Positions 1 through 7,871 of a stretch of 53,637 nucleotides of DNA are shown here, one piece after another. How positions within the stretch are numbered: the first letter of the stretch is position 1; every line of letters begins with the position of its first letter. Source of the stretch: Bradyrhizobium jicamae (lineage in GTDB: Bacteria > Pseudomonadota > Alphaproteobacteria > Rhizobiales > Xanthobacteraceae); the NCBI RefSeq assembly GCF_018130215.1, contig NZ_JAFCKQ010000056.1, positions 1 through 53,637 on the forward strand. Direction: 5' to 3'. The notes beneath the pieces are model-generated. The model worked only from the letters and a program-made list of their open reading frames with translations. It ran no database searches and was not told the origin of the DNA. Both the position numbers and the translations under genes were made by a program.

Positions 1-430
1 TATCTTGCACGGGGCCCATGGGTGCGATCGGCACCCGGCTTTCCCTGCGCCCTCTGCTCACAGAGCGGCGAAACGAAGGGCAAGACTCGGACAGATCATG
101 TCGCGAGGGCGAGAATGTGTGTCCTCAGTCATTGCGCGCCAACAGATCGCGCGTAGGCGCGCGCCGCGATGCAGGAACGGGGGCGCCGCGAGCGAGTAGC
201 CGTCGGCGGCCGGTACGACCGTGGTCGCCAAAAACGCCGTCCGGCGCGGCCCCGGCCACGGCACTCCCCCGGGCATCCATGCTATGCTCGGCGAATGCGA
301 ATCCGGCCGTTCCCGCAAGAGCCTGACGAAATGGCTGGAATCCTTCTGGCGGGGGGTGGGGAGGCTGTGTATAACGCGGGCCTTTCCTCGACCGTCGATA
401 AGTTACGGTTTTTGCTCAGGAGTTGACGTC
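1..430. other. Leader region without a supported gene
   Basis: This stretch before the DAHP synthase gene has several short open frames on both strands, but none has a recognisable domain, convincing ribosome binding site or natural composition, so I call no gene. The last part holds a good ribosome binding site (AGGAG at about 419-423) in front of the ATG at 431 and a weak TATAAC hexamer at 370-375 with no good -35 partner. I see no clear attenuator. Confidence 0.5.
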
Positions 431-1819
431 ATGTCCGAGCGGTGGACACCCGATAGCTGGCGCGCCAAGCCGATCCTGCAGGTGCCCGACTATCCCGATG
501 CCAAGGCGCTCGCCGATGTCGAGGCCCAGCTTGCGACCTTTCCGCCGCTGGTGTTCGCCGGCGAGGCCCGCAGCCTGAAGCGCTCGCTCGGGCGCGTCGC
601 CGCGGGCGAGGCCTTCCTGCTCCAGGGCGGCGATTGCGCCGAAAGCTTCGCCGAGCACGGCGCCAACAACATCCGCGACTTCTTCCGCGTGCTGCTGCAG
701 ATGGCTGTCGTGCTGACCTATGCCGGCGCGCTGCCGGTGGTGAAGGTCGGCCGCATCGCGGGCCAGTTCGCCAAGCCGCGCTCGTCGCCCACCGAGAAGC
801 AGAACGGCGTCGAGCTGCCGAGCTATCGCGGCGACATCGTCAACGACGTCGCCTTCACCGCGGAGGCACGCGCGCCCGATCCGCAGCGGCAATTGATGGC
901 CTACCGGCAATCGGCGGCGACGCTGAACCTGCTGCGCGCCTTCGCCACCGGCGGCTTTGCCAATCTCGGCAGCGTGCATCAGTGGATGCTCGGCTTCCTC
1001 AAGGACTCGCCACAGTCCCGCCGCTACAAGGAGCTGGCCGACCGTATCTCCGATGCGCTGAACTTCATGCGCGCCTGCGGCCTCGACCTCGAGAGCCATC
1101 CCGAGCTGCGCGCCACCGACTTCTACACCAGCCACGAGGCGCTGCTGCTCGGCTACGAGCAGGCGATGACGCGGGTCGATTCCACGACCGGCGACTGGTA
1201 CGCGACCTCGGGCCACATGATCTGGATCGGCGATCGCACCCGCCAGCTCGACCACGGCCATGTCGAATATTTCCGCGGCATCAAGAACCCGATCGGCCTG
1301 AAATGCGGCCCGTCGCTGAAGCCGGACGAACTGCTCAAGCTGATCGACGTGCTGAGCCCGGACAACGAGCCCGGCCGGCTGACGCTGATCAACCGCTTCG
1401 GCGCCGACAAGGTCGGCGACCATCTGCCGGGCATGATCCGCGCCGTCGAGCGGGAAGGGCGCAAGGTGGTGTGGTCGTGCGATCCGATGCACGGCAACAC
1501 CATCACCTCGACCTCGGGCTACAAGACGCGTCCGTTCGACCGGGTGCTGTCGGAGGTGAAGTCGTTCTTCCAGGTCCATGCCGCCGAGGGCACCCATGCC
1601 GGCGGCGTGCATCTGGAGATGACCGGGCAGGACGTCACCGAATGCATCGGCGGGGCGCGCGCCATCACCGACGAGGACCTCAACGACCGCTACCACACGG
1701 CCTGCGATCCCCGCCTCAATGCCGAACAGTCGATCGACATGGCCTTCCTGATCGCCGAGCTGCTCAAGCAGGAGCGCGCGGGCAAGGCCAAGCCGATGCC
1801 GGTGGCTGCGGGATTGTGA
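431..1819 (+). CDS. aroG: Class II 3-deoxy-7-phosphoheptulonate synthase (DAHP synthase)
   Basis: This enzyme condenses phosphoenolpyruvate and erythrose 4-phosphate to DAHP, the first step of the shikimate pathway to aromatic amino acids, in the cytoplasm. The 462-residue product has the class II (plant-type) hallmarks: QGGDCAESF near residues 65-73, whose Cys69 is the expected metal ligand, KPRSSPTE, and the late DPMHGNT and GGVHLEMTGQDVTECIGG segments. Length fits the family. The frame is open upstream to 221, but ATG at 431 has an AGGAG ribosome binding site and begins the conserved WTPDSWR segment, so I chose it. The 3' neighbour dgkA follows after a short repeat tract. No regulatory domain is fused. 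Confidence 0.95.
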   Translation: MSERWTPDSWRAKPILQVPDYPDAKALADVEAQLATFPPLVFAGEARSLKRSLGRVAAGEAFLLQGGDCAESFAEHGANNIRDFFRVLLQMAVVLTYAGALPVVKVGRIAGQFAKPRSSPTEKQNGVELPSYRGDIVNDVAFTAEARAPDPQRQLMAYRQSAATLNLLRAFATGGFANLGSVHQWMLGFLKDSPQSRRYKELADRISDALNFMRACGLDLESHPELRATDFYTSHEALLLGYEQAMTRVDSTTGDWYATSGHMIWIGDRTRQLDHGHVEYFRGIKNPIGLKCGPSLKPDELLKLIDVLSPDNEPGRLTLINRFGADKVGDHLPGMIRAVEREGRKVVWSCDPMHGNTITSTSGYKTRPFDRVLSEVKSFFQVHAAEGTHAGGVHLEMTGQDVTECIGGARAITDEDLNDRYHTACDPRLNAEQSIDMAFLIAELLKQERAGKAKPMPVAAGL

Positions 1820-1830
1820 TTTGGGGCAAA

Positions 1831-1896
1831 TGACTTGGGCCGATGACTTGGACCGATGACTTGGACCGATGACTTGGACCGATGACTTGGGGGGCG
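1831..1896 (+). repeat. 13-bp tandem repeat, about five copies
   Basis: The unit TGACTTGGACCGA is repeated at 1831-1843 (one mismatch), 1844-1856, 1857-1869 and 1870-1882, then a decayed copy starts at 1883 and a TGACTTG remnant at 1897 runs into the dgkA start. It lies between the DAHP synthase stop and dgkA. Because 13 is not a multiple of 3 and each unit carries TGA, it cannot be coding in tandem; it looks like replication slippage. Confidence 0.9.
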
Positions 1897-1900
1897 TGAC

Positions 1901-2254
1901 TTGCTGAGGTTCTGGCGAGCCACCATCAACTCGCGCAACGGGCTGGCATTCGCCATCCGCTCGGAGCAGGCTATCCGCGAGGAGGTCGTGGCGCTCGCGC
2001 TCTCGCTGCCGCTGGCCTGGCTGGTCGGCGCCAGCATGATGCGCCGGGTCGAGCTGGTCGCGACCGTCGTGCTGGTCCTGGTGATCGAGCTGCTCAACAC
2101 CGCGATCGAGAAGCTCGCCGATCGCCTGACCACCGATCATGATCCGCAGATCGGGCGGGTCAAGGACATGGGCTCGGCCGCGGTCGGCGTCGCGCTGGTC
2201 ATGGCCGGGCTGTTCTGGCTGTTCGCCCTCGCTGAGCGCATGGGCGCGTTCTGA
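1901..2254 (+). CDS. dgkA: Diacylglycerol kinase, prokaryotic integral membrane type
   Basis: A small inner-membrane kinase that phosphorylates diacylglycerol to phosphatidic acid with ATP, recycling diacylglycerol released during glucan or lipopolysaccharide modification. The 117-residue product matches the DgkA pattern: an N-terminal amphipathic segment with E-x-A-I-R-E-E, then three hydrophobic helices, and the family signature around VIELLNTAIEKLADR (about residues 62-76). Length agrees with the roughly 120-residue family. The start is taken as TTG at 1901, because upstream ATGs in the repeat tract are out of frame or run into stops; the unusual start and adjacent tandem repeats may lower expression. 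It lies between DAHP synthase and nadE on the same strand. Confidence 0.88.
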   Translation: MLRFWRATINSRNGLAFAIRSEQAIREEVVALALSLPLAWLVGASMMRRVELVATVVLVLVIELLNTAIEKLADRLTTDHDPQIGRVKDMGSAAVGVALVMAGLFWLFALAERMGAF

Positions 2255-2298
2255 TCCGGCGGATTGAAGTTTGCTCTTGTGCAGGACAACTTAAGAGT

Positions 2299-4050
2299 AT
2301 GAGCGAACAACAGATCAAGATCACCCTGGCGCAACTCAATCCGACGGTCGGTGACGTCACCGGCAACGCAGCGAAGGCGCGCGCGGCGCGCGAGCGGGCG
2401 AAGGCCGACGGCGCCGATCTCGTGGTGCTCTCGGAACTGTTCATCGCCGGCTATCCGCCGGAGGATCTGGTGCTCAAGCCGGCGTTCCAGTCGGCCTGCC
2501 GGGGCGCGATCGAGGAGCTGGCGCGGGAGACTGCCGACGGCGGTCCGGCGATGTTGATCGGCACACCCTGGGTCGAGGACGGCAAGCTCTATAACGCCTG
2601 CGCGCTGCTCGACGAGGGCCGCATCGCGGCGCTGCGCTTCAAGGCAAACCTGCCGAACTACGGCGTGTTCGACGAGAAGCGCCTGTTCGCGCGCGGTCCG
2701 GCGTCGGGCCCGGTGTCGGTGCGCGGCGTGCGGGTCGGTGTTCCCATCTGCGAGGACATCTGGCTCGAGGAATCCGAAGAGTACGAGAACATCGTCGAAA
2801 CCCTGGCCGAGAGCGGCGCGGAGATCCTGATCGTGCCGAACGGCTCGCCCTATGCGCGTGACAAGACCGATCTCAGGCTGTCCATCGTGGTGGCGCGCGT
2901 CACCGAGAGCGGGCTGCCGCTGATCTATCTCAACGAGGTCGGCGGCCAGGACGAACTGATCTTCGACGGCGCCTCGTTTGCGCTGAACGCCGATCTGTCC
3001 GTGGCGGCGCAGCTTCCGGCGTTCGAGGAGCATGTCACGACGCTGTCGTGGCAAAAGACCGCAGATGGCTGGCGCTGCAACGGGCCGGCCGCGCCGCTGG
3101 TCGAGGGCGACAAGGCGGATTATGCGGCCTGCGTGCTGGGCCTGCGCGACTATGTCCGCAAGAACGGTTTTCCGGGCGTGCTGCTCGGCGTCTCCGGCGG
3201 CATCGATTCCGCGCTGTGCGCGGCGATCGCGGTCGACGCGCTCGGCGCCGACAAGGTGCGCGGCGTGATGCTGCCGTTCCGCTACACCGCGCAGGTGTCG
3301 CTCGACGACGCGGCCAGGCTCGCGAAAGCGATCGGCATCCGCTACGAGGTGCTGCCGATCGCGGATGCCGTGAACGGCTTCGAGGCCATTCTTGCGCCGG
3401 TCTTCAAAGGGCTGGAGCGCGACATCACGGAAGAGAATTTGCAGGCGCGCGCCCGCGGCACGCTGCTGATGGCGATATCGAACAAGACCGGCGCGATGGT
3501 GGTGACCACGGGCAACAAGTCGGAAATGTCGGTCGGCTACGCCACGCTCTACGGCGACATGAACGGCGGCTTCAACCCGATCAAGGACATCTACAAGACC
3601 GAGGTGTTCCGGCTGTCGAGCCTGCGCAATTCCTGGAAGCCGGACGGGGCGCTCGGACCGTCGGGCGAGGTGATCCCGGTCAACATCATCACGCGGCCGC
3701 CGACCGCGGAGTTGCGGGAGAACCAGACCGACCAGGATTCGCTGCCGCCCTACGACATGCTGGATGCGATCCTCGAACGCCTGGTCGAGCGCGAGGAACC
3801 GCTGGCCGATATCGTTGCCGCGGGCTTCGACCGCGACGTGGTGATGCGCATCGACCGCCTGCTCAACATCGCCGAATACAAGCGCAGGCAGGCCGCGCCC
3901 GGGGTCAAGGTCACGCAAAAGAACTTTGGCCGCGATCGCCGCTATCCCATCACCAACCGCTTCCGCGACCCCGGCAAGGCGCTGCCCGCGCCGGACGAGA
4001 AGCTGGTGACGCGCACCAGCCGGGCATCGGCGGAGGCGTTCGAAGGCTGA
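2299..4050 (+). CDS. nadE: Glutamine-dependent NAD+ synthetase
   Basis: Makes NAD from deamido-NAD, ATP and glutamine, the last step of NAD synthesis. The 583-residue protein has two domains. The N-terminal nitrilase-type glutaminase (about 5-250) shows the Glu-Lys-Cys triad: E46 in SELFIAGYPPEDL, K115 in FKANLPNYG and C151 in GVPICEDIW. The C-terminal ATP-pyrophosphatase domain has the P-loop SGGIDS at 299-304 and TTGNKSEMSVGYATLYGD further on. It therefore uses glutamine through an ammonia tunnel rather than free ammonia only. ATG at 2299 starts the conserved region directly. It is convergent with the DUF2865 gene, only 8 bases apart. Confidence 0.96.
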   Translation: MSEQQIKITLAQLNPTVGDVTGNAAKARAARERAKADGADLVVLSELFIAGYPPEDLVLKPAFQSACRGAIEELARETADGGPAMLIGTPWVEDGKLYNACALLDEGRIAALRFKANLPNYGVFDEKRLFARGPASGPVSVRGVRVGVPICEDIWLEESEEYENIVETLAESGAEILIVPNGSPYARDKTDLRLSIVVARVTESGLPLIYLNEVGGQDELIFDGASFALNADLSVAAQLPAFEEHVTTLSWQKTADGWRCNGPAAPLVEGDKADYAACVLGLRDYVRKNGFPGVLLGVSGGIDSALCAAIAVDALGADKVRGVMLPFRYTAQVSLDDAARLAKAIGIRYEVLPIADAVNGFEAILAPVFKGLERDITEENLQARARGTLLMAISNKTGAMVVTTGNKSEMSVGYATLYGDMNGGFNPIKDIYKTEVFRLSSLRNSWKPDGALGPSGEVIPVNIITRPPTAELRENQTDQDSLPPYDMLDAILERLVEREEPLADIVAAGFDRDVVMRIDRLLNIAEYKRRQAAPGVKVTQKNFGRDRRYPITNRFRDPGKALPAPDEKLVTRTSRASAEAFEG

Positions 4051-4058
4051 CCTTGCGC

Positions 4059-5216
4059 TTACTGCTGCTTCGGCGGAATGAAGGTCGGCCCGACGGTGCG
4101 GATCTGGCCGTCGCTCGACGGCGCGGCTGCGGGGGCCGTGTCGGCTGTTGCGGGTGGCTGCGCGGCGGCGGGCGCGCCCTTCTTGCCGGCGACGGGCTTT
4201 GTCCCCTGCTGCTGGGCGCGCTGCTGCATCTTCTTGGCGCTCTCTTCGGTGACGACGATGTCGCCCTGCTGCTCGACGGCGGTCTTGTCGTCGACAGCCT
4301 TCAGCGCATCCGCCCAACTCTGTCCCGCCGCCCTGCAGGAGCAGGACGGGTTGAACTCGGTGCGGTATTTGAACGCGTTCGACAGCGAGGTGTAGGGCTG
4401 GCCGCTGATCGACACCGCCTGGTTGATGTCCTCGCCGGGATTGCGATAGGCGAACAGGCTGGCTTCCGCGGCGGGGCACTGCGCCTTGCAGATCCGCTCG
4501 TCATCGGCAAAGCGCGCCTGCACGGTCGCGAACGAGACCGGGAAATAGGCCCCGTCGCAGGTGCGGACGCAGACGGTGCGATAGGTGCCGGACGGCGCGC
4601 CATATTCGGCGCCGGGCGGGGGCAATTGCTCGGCGGTGCCGTTGCCGCCGCCACCAAACAGGTTCTCGAGGAAGTTGCCCGGGCCGCGCGCTGCCGCCGC
4701 CGCATATTGCGGGCCGCAATTGTTCTGCGCGAGCGCGGTCAACACCGAGCGGCGCTGGTTCTCGCGGTCGGCGCCGCCCAGACCGCCGGAGCGCAGCCGC
4801 TCAAGGTTGGCGGTCATCTGGTCGAGATTGGCGCGCATCTGCTGGATCTGGTTGTTGACCGGTCCGCACTGCGCCGAATTGTTGTTGAACAGCGAGAAGA
4901 AGCCGGAGCTGTCGCAGCCCATCCGGCGGGCCTGCGAGGTGACCCGGTCGAGCTCGGACTGCTGCTTGGCGGCGGCGTCCTGGTAGCGGCGGGCCTGCTC
5001 GTCGCGGGCGGGATCGCCGGTGCCACCGCCACGGTCGATGGTGGCCAATTGTCCTTCGAGCCGGGAGCACGTCGGATTCGCTGGCGCGGCCTGCGGCGGC
5101 GGCCCGGGCGGGCCAGGATTCTGCGCGAAGGCGCTGCTGGCGGGCAGCGCAATGCCGGCAAGCAGGGCGCAGCTCAAGAGCCATCGGAAGGAGCGAAGAC
5201 GGGACGTATCGGGCAT
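4059..5216 (-). CDS. Exported DUF2865 domain protein
   Basis: A 385-residue predicted periplasmic protein of unknown function. The start at 5216 gives a normal signal peptide (positive RLRSFRW, then a hydrophobic stretch ending ASSAFA), while upstream in-frame starts add an unlikely extension. After a proline-rich linker and a coiled-coil-like, Gln-rich middle, the C-terminal half carries the DUF2865 core: CVRTCDGAYFPVSF, the CKAQCPAAEASLFAYRNPGED segment and a final SCSC before an Ala/Pro/Gln-rich tail. The paired cysteines suggest disulfides in the envelope. The family is, as far as I know, confined mainly to Alphaproteobacteria and has no assigned role. Transcribed toward nadE and separated from the next gene by about 150 bases. 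Confidence 0.85.
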   Translation of the reverse strand: MPDTSRLRSFRWLLSCALLAGIALPASSAFAQNPGPPGPPPQAAPANPTCSRLEGQLATIDRGGGTGDPARDEQARRYQDAAAKQQSELDRVTSQARRMGCDSSGFFSLFNNNSAQCGPVNNQIQQMRANLDQMTANLERLRSGGLGGADRENQRRSVLTALAQNNCGPQYAAAAARGPGNFLENLFGGGGNGTAEQLPPPGAEYGAPSGTYRTVCVRTCDGAYFPVSFATVQARFADDERICKAQCPAAEASLFAYRNPGEDINQAVSISGQPYTSLSNAFKYRTEFNPSCSCRAAGQSWADALKAVDDKTAVEQQGDIVVTEESAKKMQQRAQQQGTKPVAGKKGAPAAAQPPATADTAPAAAPSSDGQIRTVGPTFIPPKQQ

Positions 5217-5366
5217 ATCCGGCCATTGAAGGGGCGCCGCGCGGCGGTGAACGCCAAAGCGCGCGGCCAAGCCGCCTGCATTAACCGTTTCTCGGGGCAG
5301 CGTCACGTCGTTTCCGGGGCGCCGATGTGGCAAAAAGCCCGGTCCGGCCAGCCGCTTGGGCCGGAT

Positions 5367-5675
5367 TTAGCGCTGGCAGGTGATGGCGACGTAGTCGCCG
5401 CAGCCGTTTCCTCGGCATTTTTCGTGCGCGGCATGCGGAACGGCGCCCGTGATCTCGTCGGGATCGACGCGGCGGTAATTGGTGGCCTGTGCAAAATCGC
5501 GTGACTGGCAATAGGCCCGCGCAGCGGAGGCGCCGCACTTGTCGCCGCGTGCCAGGCACTGGTCGATGCCGTAGCCGTCGGCCTGGTTGGCGATGATGAA
5601 CACACGGCTGTCGGCGGACGCAGCCGAGCCAGCGAGGAGGGACGTACAGGCAATCAATGCTGAAATGAGCCGCAT
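5367..5675 (-). CDS. Small cysteine-rich exported protein, unknown function
   Basis: A 102-residue protein with a clear signal peptide (MRLISALIACTSLLAGSAASA, cleavage expected after residue 21). The mature part of about 80 residues has six cysteines, including DQCLARGDKCG and the C-terminal KCRGNGCGDYVAITCQR, compatible with three disulfides in the periplasm. I recognise no domain. It is on the same strand as, and upstream of, the exported DUF2865 gene with about 150 bases between them, so the two could be expressed together. Composition matches its neighbours. Confidence 0.75.
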   Translation of the reverse strand: MRLISALIACTSLLAGSAASADSRVFIIANQADGYGIDQCLARGDKCGASAARAYCQSRDFAQATNYRRVDPDEITGAVPHAAHEKCRGNGCGDYVAITCQR

Positions 5676-5801
5676 GGTGCACCGATGAAACCGGGGGAAT
5701 CCGCGGCCATCGGATACGCCAAGATCCTTAATAATGATTAACTATAAGGGACTTGGCGCGATCTTGCGGCTCGAGAAGCCACAAAAGCGGCCCGCAGCAG
5801 C

Positions 5802-5820
5802 CCCTTGACGCGATCAAGGG
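5802..5820 (+). promoter_or_regulatory. Perfect 7-bp hairpin upstream of the cysS leader
   Basis: CCCTTGA (5802-5808), loop CGCGA, TCAAGGG (5814-5820) form a perfect stem. There is no T-run after it, so it is not a classical terminator. It ends 20 bases before the small reading frame at 5841 and could be an operator or an RNA stem in the cysS leader. Confidence 0.4.
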
Positions 5821-5840
5821 CCCATGAGAGAGGTGGAACC

Positions 5841-5891
5841 ATGAACGGCCACCTCGCCATCTGCAGCATTTGCCGCGAGATTATGAGCTAG
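5841..5891 (+). CDS. Possible 16-residue leader peptide upstream of cysS
   Basis: A short frame, MNGHLAICSICREIMS, begins at an ATG preceded by GAGAGGTGGAACC, a good ribosome binding site, and ends with TAG at 5891, 76 bases before cysS. It holds two Cys codons (residues 8 and 11). Short Cys-containing reading frames ahead of a cysteinyl-tRNA synthetase would suit translation-coupled attenuation, but I see only a weak GGC-TGAG-GCC stem followed by GTCTTTT between it and cysS. Coding status is inferred from position and ribosome binding site only. Confidence 0.35.
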   Translation: MNGHLAICSICREIMS

Positions 5892-5967
5892 CGATTCGCT
5901 GGCTGAGGCCGTCTTTTCTCAATCACCCTGAGATCATCGGACGCCCGGCCGCAAGGGATGGGTATCC

Positions 5968-7368
5968 ATGGAATTGCGCCTTTACGATACGTTGACCCGG
6001 GAGAAGCGGCCCTTCGTGCCGCTCGATGCCGATAACGTCCGCATGTATGCCTGCGGACCGACCGTCTACGACTTCGCCCATATCGGCAACGGCCGGGCGG
6101 CCGTTGTGTTCGACGTCCTGTTCCGCGTGCTGCGCCATCGCTATGGCGCTGACCACGTGACCTATGTCCGCAACGTCACCGACGTCGACGACAAGATCAA
6201 CGTCCGCGCCGCGCGGGACTATCCCGGCGTGCCGCTCAACGAGGCGATCCGCAAGGTCACGGAGCTGACCTACCGGCAGTACCAGGACGACGTCACGGCG
6301 CTCGGCTGCTTGCCGCCGACCGTGCAGCCGCGCGCGACCGAGCATATCCCGGAGATGCGCGCGATCATCGAGAGACTGGTCGCCGGCGGCTTTGCCTATG
6401 TCGCCGAGGATCACGTGCTGTTCTCGCCGCAGGCGATGAACGCGGCCAATTCGGTGCTGCCGCGTTACGGCTCGCTGTCGAAACGCACGCTGGACGAGAT
6501 GATCGCCGGCGCCCGCGTCGATGTTGCGCCCTACAAGCGCGACAACACCGACTTCGTGCTGTGGAAGCCGTCGAAGCCGGGCGAGCCGTCATGGCCGTCG
6601 CCGGCGGGCATCACGGTCGAGGGCCGTCCCGGCTGGCACATCGAGTGCTCCGCGATGGCCTGGAAGCATCTCGGCGAGAGGTTCGACATCCATGGCGGCG
6701 GCATCGACCTGGTGTTTCCCCACCATGAGAACGAACTCGCACAGACCTGCTGCGCGTTCCACTCCGACCGCATGGCGAATGTCTGGATGCACAACGGCTT
6801 CCTGCAGATCGAAAGCGAGAAGATGTCGAAGTCGCTCGGCAACTTCTTCACGATCCGGGAGATGCTGGACGACTGGCCGGGCGAGGTGCTGCGGCTGAGC
6901 ATGCTCAGGACGCACTACCATTCGCCGCTCGACTGGACGCTGAAGAGTGCGGAAGAGGCCGCCAGGACGCTCGACGACTGGTATGCCGTCGCGGCCGACG
7001 CCGAATCCGGCCCGCCGTCGCCGGCGCTGGTGGAAGCGCTCTACGACGACCTCAACACCGCGCAGGCGATGGCCGTGCTGCATGGCCTGCGCAACGCCGC
7101 GTCCGTCAGCGAACAGGCCCGCAAGGAATTCGCCGGCTCGCTGCGGCTGCTCGGCTTCCTGTCGGAGAGCGCAGCCGCGTGGAAGGACCGCAAGCAGGCG
7201 GCAAGCGGCGTCGACGCCGATGCGGTCGAAGCGCTGCTCGCCGAACGCACCGCCGCGCGTGCGCGAAAGGACTTCAAGGAGTCCGATCGGATTCGCGACG
7301 TGCTCGCCGCCATGGGCGTCGTGATCAAGGACTCCAAGCAGGGCACCACCTGGGAGGTTGCGCGATGA
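5968..7368 (+). CDS. cysS: Cysteinyl-tRNA synthetase
   Basis: Charges tRNA-Cys with cysteine using ATP. The 466-residue class I synthetase has C29 in MYACGPTVYD and the HIGN form of the HIGH motif at 38-41, the GWHIECSAMA and HHENELAQTC segments that give the other zinc ligands, and KMSKSLGNFFT near residue 285. The tail holds the DALR-like anticodon-binding helices (DLNTAQAMAVLHGLRN, then ARARKDFKESDRIRD). Length is normal. It starts a tight unit: its stop overlaps the next ATG by four bases (ATGA at 7365), and the unit continues through a GNAT protein into cimA. A possible Cys-containing leader peptide lies upstream. Confidence 0.96.
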   Translation: MELRLYDTLTREKRPFVPLDADNVRMYACGPTVYDFAHIGNGRAAVVFDVLFRVLRHRYGADHVTYVRNVTDVDDKINVRAARDYPGVPLNEAIRKVTELTYRQYQDDVTALGCLPPTVQPRATEHIPEMRAIIERLVAGGFAYVAEDHVLFSPQAMNAANSVLPRYGSLSKRTLDEMIAGARVDVAPYKRDNTDFVLWKPSKPGEPSWPSPAGITVEGRPGWHIECSAMAWKHLGERFDIHGGGIDLVFPHHENELAQTCCAFHSDRMANVWMHNGFLQIESEKMSKSLGNFFTIREMLDDWPGEVLRLSMLRTHYHSPLDWTLKSAEEAARTLDDWYAVAADAESGPPSPALVEALYDDLNTAQAMAVLHGLRNAASVSEQARKEFAGSLRLLGFLSESAAAWKDRKQAASGVDADAVEALLAERTAARARKDFKESDRIRDVLAAMGVVIKDSKQGTTWEVAR

Positions 7369-7871
7369 GCCGTTCCGCGCCCGCATTGCGCCCGTATCTG
7401 CCGGAAGATGCCCCGCTGCTGGCTGCGATCTTCGTTGCGTCGATCACCGAGCTCACCAGTGACGACTACAGTGAAGCGCAGCAGGAGGCCTGGGCGATGA
7501 CGGCCGATGACGAGGATGCCTTCGGCAGGAGGCTTGCCGGTCAGCTGACCCTGATCGCATCCTTGCTGGGCTCGCCGGTCGGGTTCGCCTCGCTGAAGGG
7601 AACCGATCACATCGACATGCTCTATGTGCATCCGGGCGCGGCGGGGCAGGGCGTCGGCGCCGCGCTGTGCGATGCGCTGGAGAAGATCGCGGGCGCGCGC
7701 GGCGCCAAGGCGCTGACGGTCGATGCCAGCGACACAGCGCTCGATTTCTTCCGCAAGCGCGGCTATGCCGCCGAGCGGCGCAATTCGGTGACCATCAACG
7801 ATGAATGGCTCGCCAACACCACGATGAAGAAGACACTGGACGGCGCTGCTGCGCCGGGAGGTCACGCATGA
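7365..7871 (+). CDS. GNAT family N-acetyltransferase
   Basis: A 168-residue protein with the GNAT fold: an early LRPYLPEDAPLLAAIFVASI segment, a central strand ending in HIDMLYVHPGAAGQGVGAALCDALE (motif A with the acetyl-CoA-binding Q/G-x-G-x-G/A around residues 95-105), and a C-terminal FFRKRGYAAERRNSVTIN typical of motif B. The acceptor substrate cannot be told from sequence. It overlaps cysS by four bases at its start and cimA by four bases at its end, so the three genes are probably translationally coupled. The linkage may be only operonic convenience, or the enzyme may acetylate an amino-acid-related metabolite. Confidence 0.88.
   Translation: MSRSAPALRPYLPEDAPLLAAIFVASITELTSDDYSEAQQEAWAMTADDEDAFGRRLAGQLTLIASLLGSPVGFASLKGTDHIDMLYVHPGAAGQGVGAALCDALEKIAGARGAKALTVDASDTALDFFRKRGYAAERRNSVTINDEWLANTTMKKTLDGAAAPGGHA

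Noticed and set aside
58..318. Short minus-strand frame in the leader of the DAHP synthase gene
   Set aside because: No ribosome binding site, domain or natural amino-acid composition.
416..2140. Long minus-strand frame antisense to DAHP synthase and dgkA
   Set aside because: It is a high-GC shadow: the plus strand holds two clear protein families over the same span, and the antisense translation is low-complexity with no domain.
2137..4479. 780-codon minus-strand frame antisense to nadE
   Set aside because: Arg/Ala/His-rich translation without motifs, opposite a complete NAD synthetase.
5805..5817. TTGA-CGCGA-TCAA as an FixK/Fnr box before cysS
   Set aside because: The spacing is five bases between half-sites, whereas the Fnr/FixK site needs six; it fits better as the core of a hairpin.
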